Assembly: GCA_015501585.1 (NCBI GenBank)
Contig: JADNRY010000593.1
Span: forward strand, 1 to 36,456
Direction: 5' to 3'
DNA: 36,456 bases
DNA from: Rhodocollybia butyracea
Lineage: Eukaryota > Basidiomycota > Agaricomycetes > Agaricales > Omphalotaceae
Below the pieces are notes generated by a model that was not told the origin of the DNA, searched no databases, and saw only the letters and a program-made list of their open reading frames with translations. Positions 10,170 through 22,860 of the stretch are shown one piece after another. Position numbers and translations under genes: made by a program. Within the stretch, counting starts at the first letter, position 1; every line of letters starts with the position of its first letter.

Positions 10170-10545
10170 ACTATCATTTCGTCCAACTGTTGTTGAATAA
10201 GTCTGTGTCGGTATGGTTAAACGTGCTGATTAGGTTACCGTCGAGCCTAAATTTGGGAGTGGTCGATACTATGTGATAGCCGAGTCGTTATTCTGAAAGA
10301 CGTATATATGGGAGTGCCTAGGAATTCGAGTTGATGCAAAGGAGTTTGCGACCTGTCACTGAAATCAAACGATATATGAGGATGTTATAATCATAGGTTG
10401 CTGCGCGAGACAAGGCCTCACATGCACATCCAGAGCAAGTGCTGTCTTGCCAAAAACCGGGGGTCAGACCGGTCAGGCCTCAGGGAGGGATATTAGTCCC
10501 TGTCTAGTAACAGAATTGTGTCGTTAATAGAGCGATTAACGACTT
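10170..10545 (-). pseudogene. Copy C: decayed remnant of the same membrane-protein family
   Basis: On the minus strand, VVNRSINDT aligns with the NRSIDD motif of A and B. It is followed, after stops and frameshifts, by WQDSTCSGCACEAL (compare WANQDCTGCAIQPP), ISFDFSD (compare ISIAFNFTG) and, further on, FRLDGNLISTFNHTDTDLFN (compare NFTLDGALVGNFTHAPD). No signal peptide or TM segment is left. The order and orientation match A and B, so this was a third tandem copy. It is a relic and cannot encode a full protein. Confidence 0.75.
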
Positions 10546-10792
10546 CGATTAGCTGCGAGTCCAACCGGAACCGGGATTGGAGAAAAACGCGCTAAATTTC
10601 GTTTACTAGGAGTTCGAGTTGCACGGTGGTCGAAGCAAACCGCACATTGATGCTGGGATAATACTGATAAGGCCTAACTGTCTTTCAGAGAAACAGGCAC
10701 AGTAGTTCAAGCTCAAGAGAAAAAGTTTATTTACGGCTTGGACGGCTTGGACGCCCGTGACAGATCTAGACGCCCAACTCTTCCTTCTTGCC

Positions 10793-11207
10793 ATGATCGA
10801 ACCAGGTTCACCAACGCTCTCGACGTCTTCTTCCGGCTCTGATGTCGAAGAGCTCTCAATAAGTGGCCCTGGAAGCTCTACTCTCGCCTCGTCTATACCC
10901 ATATCTTCATCTTCTTCCAAACGCCGTCTAAATCCTGGCGTGGCGTCAAACAGAGACCCAAAATCTCGCCGGCTCAAAGTTCATGGAGCAGCTGATGAAA
11001 GAAGGGACAGAGAACATGGAGTTAGAGGAGGAAATTGGGAAATGGGCAAGGACAAAAAGGAAAAGGACGAGCTGTTGGATATGTTTGTTGTCGAGTATCT
11101 AAGGAAAGGTGAGTATCTAGGCACAGCTCGACAAGTTTTCTTTGTTGTTAATGACTTTTTTGTGTTTAGAAATCGGAGATCCGTTCCTCGAGATCTCCTT
11201 AGACTGA
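10793..11207 (+). CDS. Small Ser-rich, charged uncharacterised protein
   Basis: Two exons (10793-11108 and 11170-11207, intron GTGAGT...TTTAG) join in frame to give 117 residues. The N-terminus is Ser/Pro-rich and acidic (MIEPGSPTLSTSSSGSD), followed by a basic patch (KRRLNPG, KSRRLK) and a charged C-terminus ending VVEYLRKEIGDPFLEISLD. The segment from about 10982 to 11070 reads as a better amphipathic helix in the +1 frame (FMEQLMKEGTENMELEEEIG). A pair of compensating frameshifts, or decay, is therefore possible. I do not recognise a family with confidence. A basic patch followed by a coiled coil would fit a nuclear protein, but that is only a guess. Confidence 0.4.
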
Positions 11208-11429
11208 GGATCGCTTTTGTATCGCGTAAACTGGTGAGCATGTACCGTTCTGTAAACAATGTGTTGATTGTTTGGTTTTTCCAAGATATACCCTTGGAAT
11301 CACAATTACATCTATACAAACGGAAAACGTTATCGATGGAAGGTATTAGTACACAGAGCGTAGGCCAACATACTACATGCATCACAATGTTATCGATCTT
11401 TATTGAGGTGATCTCAGGGGATACTGCGA

Positions 11430-11955
11430 AAGATGGATGCTCGTCGACCTAGACCTTAGTCAAGACGGAGACGTGCATCCCATTCCAAACAGAGCAATGA
11501 ATTAGCACCGCCTGCCAAGTGGTTTTGTAGGACTTGAAACGTTGTGTACCGTCGCCGCACTTGTGGCCCATCGAAGCCATATCAGGCTGAAGCGGCTTAA
11601 ACTCGGCGCAATGCTCATTGTGAAGTAGAACTGTTACTGTTATGTATCTGTTCTACTAAACTTGATTACACTTTTGAAGCTTTGGCCATCGATCTACAGC
11701 GTAATCGAGTTCGTATTTTCCACGTTCCTGCACCGCCCGTGGCAGAAGGGTCAGTGTATGTGGATTCCGCATACTCAAGTTTCGAGGACGGCGTGTAGGT
11801 TCTTGGTGGAAATCTTCGCGTTTGCCTCCTTATACTGCGCTGGATACCCCGAAATGAACTTTTTTCTATCTTTACAGCCCGAGCTACAATGCCACTCGGC
11901 AACTGTAACATATTCTGTTTCTGAGCCATCTCCATCAACTCAGTCGAACGACTGA
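11430..11955 (+). repeat. Tail block of a duplicated unit, copy 0
   Basis: This block recurs at 14440-14830 and 19310-19660. Shared stretches include GAAAGATGGATGCT near its start, TGCCAAGTGG..GTAGGACTTGA, CCCATCGAAG, TGAAGTAGAACTGT and the complement of TTTGGCC/GATCGA motifs. In the two later copies it lies directly 3' of a cupin gene, which suggests that a cupin copy once preceded this block and has been lost. Minus-strand frames across the three copies share WKIR..LR/HRKSMAKA and VLLHDE motifs, but each copy carries stops. It may be an old coding relic of unknown identity. Confidence 0.55.
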
Positions 11956-12611
11956 CCTTCCTTCACGATGTCCTTCGCTTCATATGGGTTTTGATTGCAG
12001 GTACTAATCTTTATTCGCCTTTTTCATCGTCTCCCTCCAAACACGCCTCTACTGCTTCCCCTTTCACCAAGGATCATTCCCTCGCGACATATGAGGACAT
12101 ATGTGTCCATGCAAGCAAATTGGCAAGCGATTTTTGTGAGTGCTGCGTCTTGACACCAGGCAGTCCAGTGTAGACTAACGGAGTTGCCATAGAGACCTAG
12201 GTTTTACTAACTTAGCAATACTTCTCTCCTTTGTATGTAGACCTGAACCAGGTGAACGACATCGTAATTCAACTTCAGAGGGCTGATTTCGAAACGCTGA
12301 ACTTGAAGCTTAAGAAATCGTTGGCCACTGGATTGAAGGAGAAGAGGTGGCTTCCGGAATTTATTTCGACGGAAAAGGTAGGATTGGGAGAGGTGGAGCC
12401 GAGGTATAGTAGTTATTTACCTTCATCCTACGTTATACTCGAAGCACAGACTCGGACAACCAAGTTTACTCGTCTCCCACACGCGCTGATTATATTATAT
12501 ATAGAACTTATGGCTTCGAAAACCTCTGTGGCGACCGAATACGGGATCGATAGTAGCCCAGTTATCTACGTACCTTTGCGATGTCGACACAACAACCGCT
12601 CTCAGAACTAG
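11956..12611 (+). pseudogene. Possible decayed spliced gene, unidentified
   Basis: Candidate exons are 12001-12136 (YSPFSSSPSKHAS, LATYEDICVHASKLASDF) and 12241-12380 (DLNQVNDIVIQLQ, FETLNLKLKKSLATGLKEKR, WLPEFISTEK), with plausible splice sites between them. The second exon has the look of a real amphipathic helical protein. After WLPEFISTEK the frame runs into sequence shared with the decayed modules of the other units (SSYVILEAQTRTTKFT). I do not recognise the family. No complete reading frame can be assembled. Confidence 0.3.
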
Positions 12612-13500
12612 TGCTTTGCTTCTTCAGCCACCGCCGTCGTCAGCGCTCTACACCGCAGGCATTGATCTAGCCATAACCATAACTTCCGCCCCAGTTCCGA
12701 TACACACAATCTTAGGGAATTCACCCAGTGCACAAGTCTAGTTGACAGTTGGTGTACCGCTTCAACACCTACGACCTCAAGTAGCGATCACTATGGACTT
12801 GCGCACATTCCCGACAAAGCTTCACAGCTCAGAACTCAGAAATTTGATAGGGAATTGTGGGCCAGGGCTCGATGGAGCAGAGTGCTCCTGAGAAGGTCAA
12901 AGGCGAAGCTAATCATATTATTCCTGTGCAATTCTACAATCTACAAGAGTGGATGACTGCTACGAGGAAAGGATATGGACGACTTTATGAGCCAATGTAA
13001 ACTTGGGCGACAGGGAGGACATCCGACAGGTAATTCCGGGCGACATACTCGCGCAACCACATCGATATCGTTGGCAATCCTTCGGCGTTTTCTGTCTGCA
13101 TAAACATGATATATCAGGCCCACCTGCGTGACTATAATATAGAAGAAGCCGCCAAAATGCTGGTTAGTGCCTTCTTCACATACATACACCAATAATGTGT
13201 AACTCCGTCTGACTCAAGAAATCCAGATCATGGCTATTCGTATTCCTTTTACAAATCGAAAATTGACAGCGTGTTTCCAGATGAACATTTCTAAAGTTCG
13301 CGTATACGCTGAAGTTCCAGGGCGGGAGGATCTACAACAGATTATTCCTGCCGCAAGCTCGGATTTTCGCTGTGGTCCTTGAGATGAACTAGCGATCTCT
13401 GGATTTGGCGTGAGTTCACTCGAGGACTATGCCACGAAATAATTCTCCTTCCAGATGAAGGTAATGTATGGTGCAAGTACAATCTCAGGCCAAATCCGTT
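12400..13500 (+). repeat. Decayed upstream module of duplicated unit 1
   Basis: This sequence is related to 16740-18300 and 22990-24900. Shared elements in order are a TQTRTTKFT-like peptide, VATEYG..VIY, a basic run (FFSHRRRQRS here, LFFCRRRYQ in unit 3) that resembles the stop-transfer segment of copies A and B, an AQNSE..EIG segment, and a stretch with GTGTTTCCAGA near the end. Stops and frameshifts interrupt every frame. It most likely contains remains of membrane-protein genes and another unidentified gene. No product is predicted. Confidence 0.45.
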
Positions 13501-13516
13501 TGTTTCTGGTTGACAC

Positions 13517-13525
13517 TTTATAAAG
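13517..13525 (+). promoter_or_regulatory. TATA-like box of cupin gene D1
   Basis: TTTATAAAG lies 34 nt before the D1 start codon. At the same distance (30 nt) D2 has TTTAAATA (18301-18308) and D3 has TTTAAATA (24884-24891), all after a conserved GACACTT. The position is close to the start codon for a TATA box but consistent with short fungal leaders. No experimental support. Confidence 0.4.
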
Positions 13526-13558
13526 TCGCTTTCCCACTTTTACAGTGAGTAACCAAAG

Positions 13559-14352
13559 ATGGCCCCTATTCGTGCATATTATCTTCCCGCTGATTCTACT
13601 TCTGCCATCGATTCTCATCCGGTCAGTGTCGAGCACCTCAATGCCCTTGGATGGAAAATATCATCTGTTGGTGGTGGCCACGACGAAATCGTACAGGCCG
13701 GTCGAAAATTGGCTCAGGAATTAGGATTTCCCGTCACGCAGGAGGGTTGTATGGTTTCATTAAAATTTAACCTTGACAAAAATGCGAAGATGACACCAGA
13801 GGTGATCATAGCATTTTCTCTGAGTTCAAACATAAGTTCGCTCACTCCCAATACTAGATGGCTGCCTTATTGAGGAGAGCAGTGGAAATAGAGAATAAGT
13901 AAGTAAGGAAAACAAATGTATTTATGCTCACAGCCGCACTAACTCAATCTGCAGCGATGTGTGCATCACAAGTGAAGAGATTGTTGCTGTAACGGGCGGA
14001 ACCCCTTATTTGGATGTTGAAGGTGAGTACGGTAACCCCATGCGATCTGCCCTAACTTTCTAGTGTACCCTAATAGACGTCACTACCGCCCGTTGGATTC
14101 GCATACATTTGGTTACCGGGATGCTCTTTTGCGCACCAACAGGAGCAAAGTTCCATCTTGCTGTCGACGAACGGAGCAGTGGGGCAACAGAAACTGTATT
14201 CTTCAAAGTGAGCCTTAGGCATCTCTAAGATTGACAAGTAAATACGCCTACTGAAGGTTGGCTAGGATACTATATACAATCAAACATTGCTTGTGAAGGA
14301 AGAGATCGATAACCATCCGATTCGTCAAGCTTATCTCAGTACTCTTGCCTGA
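13559..14352 (+). CDS. D1: acireductone dioxygenase-like cupin, metal ligands mostly lost
   Basis: Exons are 13559-13801, 13858-13898, 13955-14022, 14077-14207 and 14266-14352, giving 570 nt (189 aa, the usual ARD size) with no break. ARD family enzymes use Fe or Ni to oxidise acireductone in the methionine salvage pathway. Family marks here are the start (IRAYYLPAD), the GTPYLDVED..RWIRIH strand pair, PTGAKFHLAVD, and the C-terminal DNHPIRQAYLS. In canonical ARD the metal is held by HxHxxxE plus a later His. The aligned residues here are V97, I99 and E103, with the later His kept as H144. Two of the four ligands are therefore gone, and normal catalysis is unlikely. The gene ends convergent to the Old Yellow Enzyme copy E1. 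Identity of the fold is well supported; the biochemical role is open. Confidence 0.85.
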
Positions 14353-14439
14353 ATATTTGAATTTACTACGGGCTGAGTTGTATGAGTTGTATGTACTATT
14401 ACCAGACGCAACATCGAGTGACAGGAGGCCCGTCACCGT

Positions 14440-14830
14440 ATTACGAAAGATGGATGCTTGTCGATCTACTTATTCCAAGATGGCGACGTGCCTCCCATCC
14501 CACACCGAGGGAAGAATTAACGCTGCTTGCCAAGTGGTGCTGTAGGGCTTGAGGCATTATACATCGTCGGCGGCCCATCGAAGGCTGAAGCTCGTACTCA
14601 AGGGAATGCTCATCATGAAGTAGAACTGTTCGCTCTAGTACCAAACTTGATTCCACCTTTGGCTTTGACGATCGATCTTCAGCGTTATTGAATTCGTGTT
14701 TTCCGTATGCCTCGCTCGTGACAAATCAGAGGCAACAGCATACCAGAATAGTGATCCTGAGGCGAATTCCACTTAGTTTCGGAGCATGCAACCTGCTCAA
14801 GTTACGAGAACGGTGTAGGTCTTTAGTACA
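14440..14830 (+). repeat. Tail block of a duplicated unit, copy 1
   Basis: Related to 11430-11955 and 19310-19660; it follows the D1 gene. Shared stretches include GAAAGATGGATGCT, CTGCTTGCCAAGTGG, TGAAGTAGAACTGT and ACCAAACTTGAT. No intact frame. Sequence from here to 15000 also has partial similarity to 19690-20130 of the next unit (GGAATGAGGTT, CATAAGTTATGAA). Confidence 0.55.
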
Positions 14831-15095
14831 ACGAACGCGGTTTGAGCCAGGAGTGTCTCTTAAGTGGCACGGAGTAAGGTCCATCAATGATAATTTCGAC
14901 GACACTGGGGAGTGGTGTGGATCAAGCGGAACCTTTATCGGGGGTTATGGCGGGTCCTTCAAACGATTGGATGATGCTAGAGGAATGAGGTTATAACATA
15001 AGTTATGAAGACTGTAGATACCGCATGCCATGTTACCTGACAGATGCTCACTGATACTACCAGCTGAAAACTCGCTGATTGTCGCTCCTATTTCC

Positions 15096-16080
15096 CTACT
15101 TCGACCCAGAGTCTTTATAATCCTTGTAATCCACATACCCCTTCCTCTGCTCCTCCTCAGCCGCATAATTCTTCCCATACTTTGTCGAAGAGTCTAACAC
15201 ATTATCCAGCGGTTAATTATGCTTGATACACACGCTAGATCGGGATGAGAGATCCAAAGGTCTCCGAAGAAGATTCCTGCTGCTTTGCGGTCTAAGGATA
15301 GGGCAAGTATAGTGAACGAGAATGGTGAGAACCGGAAATCCATAGTGATGCAGAGTTGTGCGCGATTGGGGATAGAGCCGCCGCAGGAGTGGGTGCGCTT
15401 GTTGGCGATCGAATCGAGGAATTGATGAACGAGGCAGCCGCCCGCGCCGTGGACTGTGTTGTAAAATAAAGGAAGTGATGGGCAGTTGAAAGAAGAGAGT
15501 AAACCTCACGTTCGACACCGTCGAACCCTGCTTCCTTGGCAGTAACACTTGCTTGCTCGTATCGATCAAGGAGTTCTGTGGGATCTTCGATGGCGGTGGG
15601 CTAATCAGATCCGATTCAATTGAAGAGATACGAGGAAGGTACGATGCCACGACTACATATTATATATTAAGACCAAGTCAGAATTTGCGTGGCGATTAGA
15701 AAGCAGAGAAACAAACGCACCTGCGCAAAGATAACACTTCGTTCCTCATGTACCGCATCCGTGACCTTCCTCCAAGTCACGCAGTCGCTTGCTCTTTATT
15801 CCTTCCAGGCGCATGAGGCCATGTTGATCTACCAAGAGAGTCAATAAACAGAGTCAGCACGGCTCCAGAAAAACTCAGAAAACTTTGAGTTACATCGATA
15901 CACCCTCTGGAACAAAGACAATCAAGCCTGCGCTCCTGACACGCCATTCGAATATTCAATGTTGAGATCGTTAGGAATGTTCGTAGACACCGAGCGACGT
16001 GCGGATATGAATATGCGGTTGCGGAGAGTTAGCGAGGATTCGAAGGATATGGGTTCGATAAGAGGAGGGTAGTTGGCCAT
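15096..16080 (-). pseudogene. E1: Old Yellow Enzyme copy with internal deletions
   Basis: Paralogue of E2 in the same orientation and position within its unit. The start (MANYPPLIEPISFESSLTLR) and NRIFIS are recognisable. The sequence then loses frame (EYSNGVSG instead of EYYRQRARSAG). The exon encoding GRISHPDAPEQ to GEPGYVT in E2 is absent: the donor side of the intron after the 10-nt exon (about 15639) is joined to the acceptor side of the next intron. A second deletion joins the NRAR codons of exon 6 to the middle of what is intron 8 in E2 (about 15349), removing two exons. The active-site Tyr region reads GGCLVHQF, so the Tyr is Cys. The last exon with FFGDLWISHPDLA and YVDYKDYKDSGSK remains. 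Not functional. Confidence 0.85.
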
Positions 16081-16740
16081 GCAATGGCCATGACATGGCT
16101 TTGAGTGTTGGTTTGGGTATTGACGCTACTACTTATGAGACAATACTGAGTTAGTCAGCCAAACAACGGTGTTCACTCACTATAAATAATAATGATACTG
16201 CGTGTCTTGAGCTAAGAGGCTGGCCAGTGGATACCAGTGTTATTCCCGGAATACGCTCGCAGTGGTCCATTTCATCCCTGCCATCCAACTTCGATCTTGT
16301 GGTACGAGACTCGAAGGAAAAGATAATCAACTAATAGTAGTAACAGCGATTTCATGTCCTTCTGTATTGTGGATGTGTTGGGATTATGGTTAGAGTACAA
16401 TTAGACGCTCGTTAGGCGCTCCTAGTACTCACCAAACAACGACCTATCCTAATGCAACGGACTCTTTTTAAGGAAAAACTGCCAGTATAATCCACTCATA
16501 CCCTATCCAAGTACTTTATGTACGCCTTTTTCCGACCTCCTATGGCTTTACGCTCGATACTTAGTTTCGACCTGCCTTGCAACGGCAACCGGGCCCTGTT
16601 ACCGCTCGGTAGGTTCGTCAATAACTGGCTGACTACTGGTTCTCGTACCCAATACCCAAGCGAAGTTGTGGCATCGGCGACAAAGGGAGCTTGAACATCG
16701 TTGACAATGTGGGTAATCATTGAAGAGATTGAGCAGCTGA
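16081..16740. other. Junction between units 1 and 2
   Basis: The first part (to about 16430) matches the upstream flank of E2 (22090-22450): shared TTAGTCAGCCAAAC and TTAGACGCTCGTTA. The second part (from about 16530) matches the region from about 22860: shared GACCTCCTATGGCTTTAC and TCAATAACTGGCTGAC. This places the unit boundary between about 16440 and 16530. No intact gene. Confidence 0.5.
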
Positions 16741-18300
16741 GAAACAAAACGGAGCCATGTATCCCCCACGTCCGGTGGCATGGATGGATGTGCAGTAGAT
16801 TCGGATGACGTCGGAGCTGCAAGTTTATCCTATGAAATACCTGAATCGCAGACTTGGACAGTCAAATTTACTCCTGGCGTTGATTCTACCCTGTCTAGAT
16901 CTCGCACTTTCGGAAATACTGTGGCGAGGGAATACGGAATCCGGGATCATTGTCATGTCCCAGTCATCTACTTTCGCGTGCCGAAAGGATCTTCCACATC
17001 CAAAACCAACGACCAGTCTGGCCACTCTTGTTGCATTCAAGTACACTAGTACTTGTCTTCAACTTTCTTCCGCCGCCGCCGTCATCACTGCATAAAATAA
17101 AGATGCATTGGACTCATACACTCTCAATAAAAACTCCTGCTCAGAATTCCAGAAATCCGACCGGGGACCGACGGATGAGGCAGCTAGAGAAGAAGATGAT
17201 GGAAGGCGAAGCTGATGAGTTCTTGCAATGAATTCTACTATTTACGAGAGTCGACGACTGTTACGCAGGAAAGGTATGAACAATTTTGTAAAGCAATGCA
17301 AACCTAAGCAATAGGGACGTTGTTGACCACTAATTCTAGGCTACGTACTGCCGCAGGCACTTGGGTTCATCGATATCGTTAACAGCCCCTGGACATTCCC
17401 TTTTCCATATGCTATATCGAGCCCATCTGCATGAATGTAATACCCCTAATAATGACCAAGTTCCTGGACACATATGCTCCGCATCCTTCTCAGAATCTCA
17501 GTGTATCGGAATTGGAAACATACGAGTACTATCTAGTATCGATTATGTTCATCCAGGTAAACGAGCCAACTGTAGGGCGAATGGGCCTTCCAATCAATTC
17601 ATGATTGTCAAACGATTGCCAGCCTAAGGTCAGAGGTACCACCAGGGTCCAGATAGCCCTTTTGGAAGCATTTGGACTTTGTTGATAATTAGGGCATGTG
17701 AGAAGTAGGGGACTAACCAACGCTTTGGTGGGCTGCTTCTAATCATAGTAGATGAGCTTGGGTGCAAAAGAAACATATCGAGACTATATCGATGAACTCA
17801 GTGATACAGTAGAGCCTGGGTCGAAGGCAAAGCTGAACGCTTTCTCTCCAATTCACCTAATGGGCCAGCAATTTCTATACCTGAGTTCTGAGCGCTCCTA
17901 AGTTGTCAAGTGTGAATACCGTGTGCCGCTCCAACTTTAATGTCCATCAGGAACATGGAGGTTTGTTCGCTGGTGTGGAGTACAACGCTTCGAAGAAAAT
18001 CATTCAAAGTCGGAGATACCAGCCTGAGATAGTCCTTTGGGGCAAAATGCACTCACGACTGTAATCAAAAATTCGAAGGTGTGTTTCCAGAAGAACAGTT
18101 TCGAAATACGCAAGCATTCGATTATACAGATCTTATATAGAGTCATAGCTGTGAAGTTGAGTCCGGGGACGAGAAAAGATCGACTAACACGGAAAATCTC
18201 TGGATCTGGAAGTCAGCTCTCGGACACGAAATAGATCTTCCTCCTAGATGAACGTGCCAAGTACAATTTCAGACCAAATTCATATGTTTCTGGCGGACAC
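16740..18300 (+). repeat. Decayed upstream module of duplicated unit 2
   Basis: Related to unit 1 (12400-13500) and unit 3 (22990-24900). In plus-strand frames it shows EEIEQLRNKT (compare NEKIEQLRSKA at the C-terminus of copy B), a QTWTVKFT peptide, NTVAREYGI..VIYFR, a Pro/Arg-rich run, and a segment with LSVSELETYEYYLVSIMFIQ. Before D2 come VFPEEQFRNTQAF and NLWIWKSALGHEIDLPP. Each piece is short and bounded by stops. It appears to contain relics of a membrane-protein gene and one further unidentified gene. Confidence 0.45.
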
Positions 18301-18337
18301 TTTAAATATTGCCTTCTCACTGTTACAGTAAGTAAAG

Positions 18338-19142
18338 ATGGACCCCGTTCGTGCATACTATCTTCCCACCGATTCTACTTCTGCCATTGACGCATCTGGG
18401 CCCCCGGTCAGCGTCGAGCAACTCGATGCCCTAGGATGGAAGATATCCAATGTCGGTGATAGCCCCGACGAAGTTGAGCAGGCCGGTCGAAAATTGGCTC
18501 AGGAATTAGGATTTCCCGTTACGCAGAAGGGTTGTTCCCTTCCGTTCAGCTTCAACCCAGAACAAAATGCAGCGATGATGGATCCAGAGGTGATCATCAC
18601 AGATCCTCGCCGAGAGAAAGCTTTGCTTACTTCCAATTCTAATTTCTAGATGGTCGCCTTGTTGATGAAAGCGGTGAAAGTAAATAATGGGTAATGAATA
18701 CAAATACTCCTACACTCACCTCTGTATATGAATGCAATCTGCAGTGACATGGGCTTCGCGAATGAATTCGTTATTGCTATAACGAACGGAGCGAAACCGT
18801 ATTTCGATGTTGAAGGTGAGTACAATCTTGCCCATGTATGTAATCTGTCCTAACTAATACCCTAATAGACGTCGCTACCGCCGGTTGGATTCGCGTCCAC
18901 TTTGCTGTTGGCAGGTTTGTCATTTCTGCACCAACAGGAGCGAAGTTCCGTCTTCCTTTCGATGAGCATAACAGAGAGTCAGTGGGAACTGTGTTCTTCA
19001 AAGTGAGCTTACTTCTGTACTAACAAGTAAACTTTGTACTTACTGAGCTGGATAGGAAACTCTATCCAACCACGGATTGCTTGTGAAGGAAGAGATTGAT
19101 AACCACCCGGCTCGTAAAGCTTATGTTAATGCCCATACCTGA
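18338..19142 (+). CDS. D2: acireductone dioxygenase-like cupin without any canonical metal ligand
   Basis: Exons are 18338-18589, 18650-18690, 18745-18815, 18869-19002 and 19056-19142, giving 585 nt (194 aa) with no break. All four introns are at the same positions and phases as in D1. The N-terminal half is nearly the same as D1 (GRKLAQELGFPVTQKGC). The cupin motif differs further: at the sites of the HxHxxxE ligands it has Met, Phe and Phe (MGFANEF), and the last ligand His (H144 in D1, AKFH) is Arg (AKFR). No canonical ligand is left, yet the frame and splice sites are conserved. This suggests selection for a non-catalytic role or very recent loss. The C-terminus EEIDNHPARKAYV keeps the family ending. 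The gene lies tail-to-tail with E2. Confidence 0.8.
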
Positions 19143-19309
19143 ATATCCAAATGCTCTATAAACTGAATTGAATGTACTAGTACCGTATGGCGTACACAAT
19201 GTCGAATTCTATTTTGATATTTTCCCATTATCAAGTATCTGGTACGGGAGACCAACGTTAGAGGCTCACTCCGGACCAGATCGTAGGTTCGTATAAGTCC
19301 TTGTCAGCC

Positions 19310-19660
19310 TATCTCATGAGGGGAACGTGCATCCTATCCCAAACCGAGGAAAGGATTTCTTACGCTCGTCAAGCGAATTTGTAGGACTTGAAGCGTTATA
19401 TACTTATTGCTAGAGGTCCATCGAAGGTGGAAGCTCTTACTCGGCTCATCATGAAGTAGAATCATGACCGCTCTGTGAATATGTTCTACCAAACTTGATC
19501 GCCCCGGTAGCTCTAAAGCTCTGGCCATTGATTTTCTGTGCAATCGAATTCGCATTTTCCACATAAATGCCTGATTCCTGCACCACTCTTGACAGAAGGG
19601 GTAGAGCTTACAACATACCAGAAGGATCACTGTGCGGTGAATCCCGCCTAGTTCCTGTCC
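19310..19660 (+). repeat. Tail block of a duplicated unit, copy 2
   Basis: Related to 11430-11955 and 14440-14830, again directly 3' of a cupin gene. Shared stretches include CGTGCATCCTATCCC, GTAGGACTTGAAGCGTTAT, CATCATGAAGTAGAA and CTACCAAACTTGAT. On the minus strand WKMRIRLHRKSMARALE and VMILLHDEPSK can be read for 98 codons, the longest frame among the three copies. I do not recognise the product. Confidence 0.55.
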
Positions 19661-20199
19661 AAATCTTTACATATTATCAGAAGTGGCTTAAGGAAGTGGG
19701 AATGGAGCACGTTATCAGCTGTATTTCTCTATTCTGAGTAATTTCAGTGGCACTGTCTAGCAATGGGGACTGGTGATGAGCTGATTCTGTGTAAGTACGC
19801 CGCAGAGTGTGATATATACAGCTTGGACACCTCCATTTCTATTAGATTACTTACAGCTGTATACTTATCCTTGTTTTCCTTTCCTTTCCTTGTGACTGCT
19901 GTGGCACTTGTAGATTATTTTCCCTCACTTATTCTCTTACAACTGAGGCGAGCAGTACTATATTTCTGCTGGACTGACTACCTGTATCCAACAGGTACAA
20001 TATATAAGTTATTGTTTCTTAGAGCTGAGATTGACTTCGACGTTGGAGGAATGAGGTTGTACAGTAGTATACAAAGTGGGATGAGCTGGTTTTGGATGAG
20101 CGTAAGTTATGAAACGCTGTACATGTAGATACTGCACGCCATGAAATCTACTTCTAACAGATGCAGCTTGTAAACTCGCTGTTCATTACTGCTACTTCC
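19661..20199. other. Region between the D2 tail block and the E2 stop
   Basis: This region contains about 250 bp (roughly 19790-20037) with no counterpart at the matching place in unit 1. After it GGAATGAGGTTGTACAG and GTAAGTTATGAA resume the similarity. The extra piece could be an insertion in unit 2 or a deletion in unit 1. I saw no clear inverted ends or target duplication. No gene is supported. Confidence 0.35.
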
Positions 20200-22090
<1,891 letters not shown>

Positions 22091-22860
22091 TGGCTTTGAG
22101 TGGGAGAGAACGATAACAATTTGGATTGGGATTTGAAGCTTGAAGCTTGAAAGCTTGAAGTGCTGCTACTTATGAATCTGATACAATATGTTCATCCCAC
22201 GGCCGGTATCCTTTCCTTTCCTAAGACAGTTAGTCAGCCAAACGAATCGGTATTTGCTTACTACTGCAGTACCTCTAGTATCTCTTGACAAATGAAACGC
22301 TGCCCAAGCTAAAAGGGTATACGGGGTTTTTCCCCGCTCGTGGTGGATGTCCATTGACGAGCCTTCGCTGACCTTGTCATTAAATGTTGAACCTATGGAT
22401 GTGTTGGTATTTAAAGCGAATACAATTAGACGCTCGTTAAACGCTCCTTCAATTACAACTCGGGAGTCGGGCCCTGGCTGTTCCTCAATGGGACCGCGCC
22501 GGTTACTCCCTTCCTTCCTTCCTTCGACTATCATACCTTCCGAATCCCTATCGTTTGTTGCAACCTGTGACAAGACCGTTATTTTTCCCCGTCTCTGTGT
22601 TTTGAATGTTCTGCCCTGAGTATCACCACGATTCTTCCATATAATACAATCTTTGTCGAACCTAACCGCCCTCGACAGTGGAACCGACCTGAGTGGAACC
22701 CAGTTTAGTTACCAAAACAGCGAGAAGGTACTTGGGTATGAACCAAGAATTGCACCGCGCGTCTATTTCCTCGCTGACTTTCCTCCTTGAAGTAACCTTG
22801 ATAGTCATTTTCGTTTGCCAACATGGCAAAACGTGTTAATCTTCAATTTCGTTCAATCAA
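22091..22860. other. Upstream region of E2 and junction between units 2 and 3
   Basis: At 22132-22162 GAAGCTTGAA-type units repeat four times in the presumed promoter or 5' flank of E2. The stretch to about 22450 is shared with the E1 upstream flank. From 22450 to 22860 I see no gene and no clear match to other parts of the window. A short CCTTCCTTCCTTCC run lies at 22509-22524. Confidence 0.4.

Noticed and set aside
10606..10977. Minus-strand frame opposite the Ser-rich gene
   Set aside because: It is a mirror of the Ser/Glu-rich plus-strand exon, which has good splice sites and an in-frame join.
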